From Bacillota bacterium (GTDB taxonomy: Bacteria > Bacillota > Clostridia > Acetivibrionales > DSM-1351): a stretch of DNA of 64,000 nt. Under the pieces are notes generated by a model that was not told the DNA's origin, ran no database searches, and saw only the letters and a list, made by a program, of their open reading frames with translations. The DNA is taken from positions 62,001 to 126,000 of the forward strand of contig JAEXFI010000034.1 of the NCBI GenBank assembly GCA_023400235.1, given 5' to 3'. This document shows, one piece after another, positions 58,615 to 64,000 of the stretch. Position 1 is the first letter of the stretch, and every line of letters starts with the position of its first letter. Position numbers and translations under genes: made by a program.

Positions 58615-60330
58615 TTAACCCTTTGAAGATACCTTTGCCCAGGTATCCCTGAGACCTACGGTGCGGTTGAAAACCGGTTTTTCTTCAGTAGACTCACCAT
58701 CCACACAATAATAGCCCATTCTCAGGAACTGAAATCTCTCGCCGGGTGCAGCCTTGGCAAGGTCAGGCTCTATCATGCAGTTTTCAAGGATTTCCAGGGA
58801 GTCTGGGTTTATATTCGACCTGAAGTCGGCCCCTTCCTCAACATCCTCCGGATCCATTTTCATGAACAAATGGTCATACAGACGAACCTGGGCCTTTACG
58901 GCATGGGAGGCTGAAACCCAGTGGAGGGTGCCTTTGATTTTTCTGCCGTCTGGAGAATTTCCTCCCTTTGAGGCAGGGTCATAGGTACATCTCAACTCGG
59001 TTATTTCTCCTGTGGCTTCGTTCTTTACTACGCTATGGCAGGTTATAAAGTAGGTGTTTTTCAAACGCACCTCCTTACCGGGAGCCAGGCGGAAAAACTT
59101 GTTTGGAGGATTCTCCATAAAGTCGTCCTGCTCTATATATATTTCTCTGGAGAAAGGCAGCTTTCTTGTGCCCATCTCGGGGTTTTCAGGGTTGTTTTCA
59201 ACATCAAACCACTCAACCTGACCCTCCGGATAGTTTTCAATGACAACCTTCAGAGGTCTGAGTACAGCCATAACTCTTGAAGCGCTGAAGTTGAGGTCGT
59301 CCCTTATGCAGTGCTCCAGCAGAGCAAAGTCAACCATGCTGTTATTCTTTGCAACTCCTATTTTTTCACAGAAGGTTCTTATGGAGCCGGGTGTATAGCC
59401 GCGTCTTCTCAAACCTGATATAGTAGGCATTCTGGGGTCGTCCCAACCGCTGACAAATTTTTCGTTTACCAGTTGCAGCAGTTTTCTTTTGCTCATCTGG
59501 GTATAGGCCAGATTCAGTCTTGCAAACTCTATCTGACGCGGCTTGGCAGGCAGGCCCGCATTTTCCTTTACCCAGTCGTACAAAGGCCTGTGATCTTCAA
59601 ATTCCAGGGAGCACAGGGAATGGGTAATGTTCTCCACAATATCCTCTATAGGGTGCGCGTAATCATACATTGGATAGATGCACCACTGGTCGCCGGTTCT
59701 GTGGTGATGTGCTCTCAAAATCCTGTATATTACCGGGTCTCTCATGTTTATATTTGGAGAGGCCATGTCAATTTTTGCCCTCAGAACCTTTGAGCCGTCG
59801 GCAAATTCTCCGTTTTTCATCTTCTGGAACAAAGCCAGATTCTCTTCAATGGACCTGTTTCTGTAAGGGCTGTTCCTGCCGGGTTCGGTAAGTGTTCCCC
59901 GGTGCTCTCTAATCTGCTCCGGTGTAAGGTCGCACACAAAGGCCTTTCCTTCTTTTATAAGCTTTATGGCGCAGTCGTACATGATGCCGAAATACTCGGA
60001 AGCATAATACATATTGTCCCAGTTAAAGCCCAGCCATTTCACGTCCTCCTGTATGGACTCCACATATTCAACATCTTCCTTGCTGGGATTTGTATCATCA
60101 AAACGGAGATTGCACTTTCCTCCATATTTTAAGGCAGTTCCAAAATCGATGCATATTGCCTTGGCATGACCTATATGAAGATAGCCGTTGGGTTCCGGGG
60201 GGAACCTGGTAATAACAGTATTCCCTGGAACTCTTCCCGCAGCCAGATCCTCGTCTATAAAGTCATAGATGAAGTTTGAGGGCGCATAATTCTCTATTTC
60301 ATTTGAACTGCTGATATTTTCATCAGGCAT
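58615..60330 (-). CDS. glnS: Glutaminyl-tRNA synthetase
   Basis: Charges tRNA-Gln. PEPNGYLHIGHAKAICIDFG carries the HIGH motif and MSKRKL the KMSKS-type loop; the C-terminal half is the beta-barrel anticodon-binding region (PGKEVRLKNTYFITC). Length 571. GGAGG precedes the ATG. Fifty-three bases downstream of gltX on the same strand, so the two glutamine/glutamate synthetases form an operon. A GlnRS suggests that gatCAB-mediated Gln-tRNA formation is not the only route here. Confidence 0.95.
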   Translation of the reverse strand: MPDENISSSNEIENYAPSNFIYDFIDEDLAAGRVPGNTVITRFPPEPNGYLHIGHAKAICIDFGTALKYGGKCNLRFDDTNPSKEDVEYVESIQEDVKWLGFNWDNMYYASEYFGIMYDCAIKLIKEGKAFVCDLTPEQIREHRGTLTEPGRNSPYRNRSIEENLALFQKMKNGEFADGSKVLRAKIDMASPNINMRDPVIYRILRAHHHRTGDQWCIYPMYDYAHPIEDIVENITHSLCSLEFEDHRPLYDWVKENAGLPAKPRQIEFARLNLAYTQMSKRKLLQLVNEKFVSGWDDPRMPTISGLRRRGYTPGSIRTFCEKIGVAKNNSMVDFALLEHCIRDDLNFSASRVMAVLRPLKVVIENYPEGQVEWFDVENNPENPEMGTRKLPFSREIYIEQDDFMENPPNKFFRLAPGKEVRLKNTYFITCHSVVKNEATGEITELRCTYDPASKGGNSPDGRKIKGTLHWVSASHAVKAQVRLYDHLFMKMDPEDVEEGADFRSNINPDSLEILENCMIEPDLAKAAPGERFQFLRMGYYCVDGESTEEKPVFNRTVGLRDTWAKVSSKG

Positions 60331-60383
60331 GGTAATACCTCCATTAAACTCTATTAAATAATTTATATATTGTAAAACAGTAT

Positions 60384-61844
60384 TTATAGCTTTGGGCTGC
60401 TTTTTAATTTATCAATTCCGTTCCTTATTCTTTCAAGAGTCTCTGCTTTTCCCAGAATATCAGCTATCTCAACGGCTCCGCCTGGAGTCACTGCCTTTCC
60501 GGAAATTGCCGTTCTTATGGGCCAGAGCAAAAGACTGTTCTTGATGCCAAGGGCTTCTATGTGTGCGAACAGCTTTTCGTGAAGCACAGAGAAGTTCCAA
60601 TCCTCAATTGCCTCCAGTACCGGCAGTGCAGAGTTAAGACTTTCCAGAGAGTTTTCCAGTGTGGTTTTACTCTTCTTGTGGACATACATCTGAATATCAT
60701 AGTCCGGAAGTTTGTCTATAAAGTCTATGGTTTCCGGTATGGTTGTCAGCACCTCGGTTCTTAACTGCAAAAGCTTGCTGAGCTTGAGGGTGTCGATATT
60801 CTTATTTGTAATTGCCTTTTCATAGTAGGGAAGTGCAAGCTTGTGGAATTCCTCCACCGGCATTTTCCGAATATATTCTCCGTTCATCCAGGTGAGCTTG
60901 TTTATATCAAAAATGGCAGGAGATTTGCTGATACCTTTTATATCAAATACCTGCTCCAGCTCATTAAGGGAGTAGATTTCTCTCGTGTCTCCGGGGCTCC
61001 AGCCAAGCAGCACAACATAGTTGACTATAGCCTCTACAAGATAGCCCATGGCTACCAGGTCTTCAAAGGAAGGGTCTCCCGCCCTTTTGCTGAGCTTTTG
61101 CCCCGAAGCCTTCAATATGAGAGGGACATGCACATATGTGGGAATATCCCAGCCATAAGCCTGGTACAAAAGGTTGTATTTAGGGGTTGAGGCCAGATAC
61201 TCGTTTCCTCTTACAACATGGGAAATATTCATTTGATGGTCATCAATAACATTAGCAAAATTGTAGGTGGGAAGACCATCGGTTTTAATGAGAATCTGGT
61301 CATCCAGCTCGCTGTTGTCAACGGTAATAGTTCCGTAAACAGCATCTTCAAAGCTTGTAGTGCCTGTATCAGGCATTTTCTGCCGGATGATGAAGGGCTC
61401 GTTGCCGGCAAGCTTGTGTTGTATTTCTTCCTTTGACAGGTGGAGACAATGACGGTCATATCTGTTGCCTTTGCCTGCAGCCTCATTTTCCTCCTTGAGG
61501 GTGGAAAGCCTCTCCTTGGAGCAGAAGCAGTAATATGCTCCTCCTAAATCAACCAGCTTTTTTGCATATTCCAGGTACATGCCCTTTCTTTCGCTCTGGA
61601 CATAAGGGCCGTAGTCGCCGCCGATGTCCGGGCCCTCATCATGTACAAGGCCTGCCAGCTTCAAGGTGTTGTAAATAATATCAACAGCGCCTTCTACAAA
61701 GCGTTCCTGGTCTGTATCTTCTATTCTTAAAATGAATTTTCCATTTTCCTTTTTTGCTATTAAATATTCATACAGTGCAGTCCTTAAGTTTCCGATATGC
61801 ATGTAGCCTGTCGGACTTGGGGCAAATCTTGTTCTGGTTTGCAT
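60384..61844 (-). CDS. gltX: Glutamyl-tRNA synthetase
   Basis: Charges tRNA-Glu. PSPTGYMHIGNLRTALYEYL carries the HIGH motif, KLSKRAGDPS the KMSKS loop, and the helical C-terminal domain is of the bacterial GluRS type. Length 486. GGAAGGGAG precedes the ATG. First gene of the gltX-glnS operon and preceded by a T-box leader. Confidence 0.95.
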   Translation of the reverse strand: MQTRTRFAPSPTGYMHIGNLRTALYEYLIAKKENGKFILRIEDTDQERFVEGAVDIIYNTLKLAGLVHDEGPDIGGDYGPYVQSERKGMYLEYAKKLVDLGGAYYCFCSKERLSTLKEENEAAGKGNRYDRHCLHLSKEEIQHKLAGNEPFIIRQKMPDTGTTSFEDAVYGTITVDNSELDDQILIKTDGLPTYNFANVIDDHQMNISHVVRGNEYLASTPKYNLLYQAYGWDIPTYVHVPLILKASGQKLSKRAGDPSFEDLVAMGYLVEAIVNYVVLLGWSPGDTREIYSLNELEQVFDIKGISKSPAIFDINKLTWMNGEYIRKMPVEEFHKLALPYYEKAITNKNIDTLKLSKLLQLRTEVLTTIPETIDFIDKLPDYDIQMYVHKKSKTTLENSLESLNSALPVLEAIEDWNFSVLHEKLFAHIEALGIKNSLLLWPIRTAISGKAVTPGGAVEIADILGKAETLERIRNGIDKLKSSPKL

Positions 61845-61885
61845 ATGACCAGCTCCCTTCCAAAATATAGAATAATTTTAAAAAA

Positions 61886-62215
61886 ATAAAAAAACCCTCC
61901 GTCCATATGCAGGACGAAAGGTTAACTTCCGCGGTACCACCGTGCTTGGCAAAGCCCACTTTCTCTGTAACGGGAGTTAACCGTCAGGCTTACTTCATTT
62001 CAGAAATCCAACATATATTTTGCTTAATAAAATAAAATAATATGTTAATGGATAACGCGAATTGAAATGTTTCTTCGGCCCGAAGCTCGGATACCTGTTT
62101 CCATCAGTGTTCATACCGGATTCCCACCATCGCCGGCTCTCTGCAGGTCAATTGCTCTGCAATTGACCTTAAGAACTTAAAGAAGTACTTATTATCGTCA
62201 TTGCTGATAAATTTC
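61886..62215 (-). ncRNA. T-box riboswitch of the gltX-glnS operon
   Basis: On the minus strand AGCACGGTGGTACCGCGG is the T-box sequence (plus 61928-61945), followed by the terminator CCTTTCGTCC-tgcatat-GGACGGAGGG with seven Ts (plus 61887-61920). Stem I includes GCAGAGAGCCGGCGATGGTG. The specifier is probably GAA or GAG (candidates TGGAAACAG and ATCCGAGC); I cannot decide. A perfect 10-bp inverted repeat, GGTCAATTGC-tct-GCAATTGACC (62146-62168), is inserted in stem I. Confidence 0.88.
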
Positions 62216-62299
62216 GTTTGTTCTTTATTATATTATTTAGATTTGACATGTGTCAAGGTTTTCAGATATTTATTAATCTCCGGCAAAAGCCGTAGATTC

Positions 62300-63901
62300 T
62301 CATTTCAGCAGATCAAAAACACCTCTGATTCCTTTTTCCTTAAAATTTATCATATCCTTGAAGCCTTCCAGCTCGTCCTTTACAATATCATTGAGCAGGC
62401 TTTGTCCAAGAACCTCCACCGGAGCCAGGTCATCGGTGAATACAAGCATTGACCGGGTAATCTCTTTCAGGTTCTTTCCAACATAATTTGAAACTCCCTT
62501 CAAGGGCTCGGCTTCTCCCAGCTTTTCAGTGTTTGCATTAAAATTGTTCAGCATATCCGTGTCGTTGGAGGCAAACAGCAATAGATTTGTAGTGCCGTCA
62601 ATATCACAGGTAAAAACCCGGCTCATTACACTTTTGACGGTCTGGCTCAAATATTGGTTAATGGGATTGTCACCTTTAGACTTCATATTAATATTTAAAA
62701 CAATCACTCCTCCGGGCTTCAGGTGCTGGGATACCTTGGTAAAGAACTCCCTGGTGGTCATGTGGAAGGGAATGGTAATGTCGTGATAGGCGTCCACCAT
62801 GATTACGTCATACTGCCTGCAGTTTTCATCCGACAAAAAGGTTCTCCCGTCAGCGGTGTATACAGTTGCCTCGTCCTGGGTGGCTCCGAAATATTTTCTG
62901 GAGAGCTCCACTATTTTCGAGTCGATTTCCACTGCGTCGGTTCTTACATTGGAGTAGTATATTTTGGACTGCTTGGCATATGTACCTGTGCCGTTGCCGA
63001 GTATCAACAGATCAAGATTTTTGTCGGCACTGAAATCCTTGATGAATTGGGGGGCCATAAGAGCATAGTCGTAATAGAGACCGGACAGCTTATTGTCCTT
63101 CCTGTAAACCGACTGAACTCCGAAAGCCACATTTGTTGAGAGATAAACCGCCCTGTCGTCCTCTGAAACCTGCAGGTAATTATATAGGGATTCGTCCTCC
63201 ACCAGGCAATTTTTCCAGAAGGCATAGGAATTGGAGATGGGGAGAAAAAGCAAAACCAGCAGCAGAAGTGAACTGATAATGAATCTGGCGGGCTTCGCCT
63301 TCTTGATTATGAAATAACTTACACATATCAAATTCAGAATCAAAGAAAAGAGCAGAAAGGTTTTATTGGTCCCAATGTAAGGAATTGTTACAAAGGTGGG
63401 CAAAAATGTTCCTATGATACTGCCAATTGTATTCATGGCATAAATTTTTCCGGTAGTCTTGCCGGCATTTTCCAGGTCTGTCACTCCCAGCTTGACCAGG
63501 TAGGGAGAAACCATGCCAAGTCCGATGAGCGGCACTGAAAAAAGCACCAGGCAGGATATTGCAGTACCTGTGACCAGCAAATCATTGGAGAAGAACAGGG
63601 CCAGTAAGCCTGTCACTGCCAGTATGACGTATTTTCCGATAAAGGGAATAATGCCGATCCAAATGGCAGCGCCCCATATTATCATGTAGAGCTTGTTAAG
63701 ATTGTTGTTTCTGTCAGCCCATCTGCCGCCCAAAATGTTTCCTATGCTTAAGGAAATCATAATAAGCCCGATTATGACTGTCCAGATAATCTGAGAGGTT
63801 CCGAAGGTGGGGGCCAGCAATCTTGAAATACTTAGTTCAACTGCCATTACGGACATTCCACAAAAAAACGAGGTGGCATACAAAAGAGGTTTTTTTTCCA
63901 T
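62300..63901 (-). CDS. Membrane-fused spermidine-synthase-like protein
   Basis: Residues 1-220 hold about seven to eight membrane helices (SFFCGMSVMAVELSISRL ...); residues 230-530 are a spermidine-synthase-like Rossmann domain (LLILGNGTGTYAKQSK, AVEIDSKIVELSRKYFG, DVIMVDAYHDITIPFHMT). Such fused proteins occur widely; polyamine synthase activity is unproven and the key Asp-Asp pairs of SpeE are partly changed (DAYHD). The ATG at 63901 has AAAGGA close upstream; a GTG at 63925 overlaps the preceding frame's stop in GTGA. Confidence 0.8.
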   Translation of the reverse strand: MEKKPLLYATSFFCGMSVMAVELSISRLLAPTFGTSQIIWTVIIGLIMISLSIGNILGGRWADRNNNLNKLYMIIWGAAIWIGIIPFIGKYVILAVTGLLALFFSNDLLVTGTAISCLVLFSVPLIGLGMVSPYLVKLGVTDLENAGKTTGKIYAMNTIGSIIGTFLPTFVTIPYIGTNKTFLLFSLILNLICVSYFIIKKAKPARFIISSLLLLVLLFLPISNSYAFWKNCLVEDESLYNYLQVSEDDRAVYLSTNVAFGVQSVYRKDNKLSGLYYDYALMAPQFIKDFSADKNLDLLILGNGTGTYAKQSKIYYSNVRTDAVEIDSKIVELSRKYFGATQDEATVYTADGRTFLSDENCRQYDVIMVDAYHDITIPFHMTTREFFTKVSQHLKPGGVIVLNINMKSKGDNPINQYLSQTVKSVMSRVFTCDIDGTTNLLLFASNDTDMLNNFNANTEKLGEAEPLKGVSNYVGKNLKEITRSMLVFTDDLAPVEVLGQSLLNDIVKDELEGFKDMINFKEKGIRGVFDLLK

Positions 63902-63921
63902 TAGTCCTTTTTCCGATCCTT

Positions 63922-64000
63922 TCACAAAGTGATTAAAAGCCTGCAGCCGGTAACTGCTTCAGCCTCAAACCCAAACTGTGGCTTCCAGCCCATAGGAATT
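63922..64000 (-). CDS. C-terminal end of a gene cut by the window edge
   Basis: An open minus-strand frame enters from the window edge and ends at TGA (63924-63922), coding for GWKPQFGFEAEAVTGCRLLI near its end. The stop overlaps the GTG of the next frame, suggesting one operon with the spermidine-synthase-like gene. Too short to identify. Confidence 0.45.
   Translation of the reverse strand, partial: IPMGWKPQFGFEAEAVTGCRLLITL

Overview
The window looks like chromosome of a mesophilic, spore-forming, cellulosome-producing clostridium of the Ruminiclostridium type (the C. cellulolyticum / C. papyrosolvens group). This is an inference from content: two secreted glycoside hydrolases end in type I dockerins (GH9-CBM3c and CBM35-GH26), there is a complete GerA-type germinant receptor operon, T-box leaders precede leuA and gltX, a cobalamin riboswitch precedes metE, and AT-rich promoters with strong Shine-Dalgarno sites are everywhere. 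Start codons were re-chosen by Shine-Dalgarno position where the longest frame looked wrong.

Layout. 1-3.5 kb: GntR regulator, M23 peptidase, small secreted and membrane proteins, tRNA-Glu(CTC). 3.8-7.3 kb: three RNA-modification-type genes (RsmF-like methyltransferase, RsuA/RluB-type pseudouridine synthase, a second methyltransferase). 7.4-9.1 kb: a CBM25-like protein without signal peptide and a membrane-anchored polysaccharide deacetylase. 9.2-11.8 kb: S-adenosylhomocysteine recycling (ahcY-mtaD). 11.9-13.5 kb: two unknown proteins and 5-formyl-THF cyclo-ligase. 13.9-18.2 kb (minus strand): the two cellulosomal enzymes. 18.3-23.1 kb: tandem AidA/PixA-like inclusion-body proteins behind a perfect-consensus promoter with dyads, divergent from a receiver-XRE regulator and a 7TM histidine kinase, then a fascin-like beta-trefoil protein. 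23.1-27.2 kb: gerA-C-(small membrane protein)-B. 27.4-29.2 kb: secreted beta-propeller. 29.5-32.0 kb: B12 riboswitch and metE. 32.1-37.5 kb: a structured leader with terminator, then a five-gene Ni/Co- or peptide-type ABC importer. 37.7-42.0 kb: cytoplasmic GH28, GH39 and an AraC regulator.

42.0-54.3 kb is an accessory-looking block bounded by two inverted copies of an approximately 80-bp element that can fold as a three-way junction. It holds a large serine recombinase, a secreted protein with a possible beta-pore-former pattern, a lipoprotein, about 0.8 kb of AT-rich non-coding DNA and a three-gene surface operon (SLH protein, PKD-like protein, and a 1394-residue protein with three repeated alpha/beta modules). 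Just outside is a cytoplasmic C39-like cysteine peptidase. From 55.2 kb to the end the content is housekeeping: T-box-leuA, a MITE-like remnant, archaeal-type phosphoglycerate mutase, gltX-glnS behind a second T-box, and a membrane-fused spermidine-synthase-like protein.

Best candidates for undescribed biology are the inclusion-body protein/receiver-XRE/kinase locus (18.7-23.0 kb), the SLH/triple-module surface operon with its flanking inverted elements (42.0-54.3 kb), and a duplicated 71-bp promoter-like element at 18.3 and 42.1 kb that precedes, in one copy, a possible 33-residue peptide gene and, in the other, the recombinase. All family assignments are by eye from sequence motifs; no database search was run.
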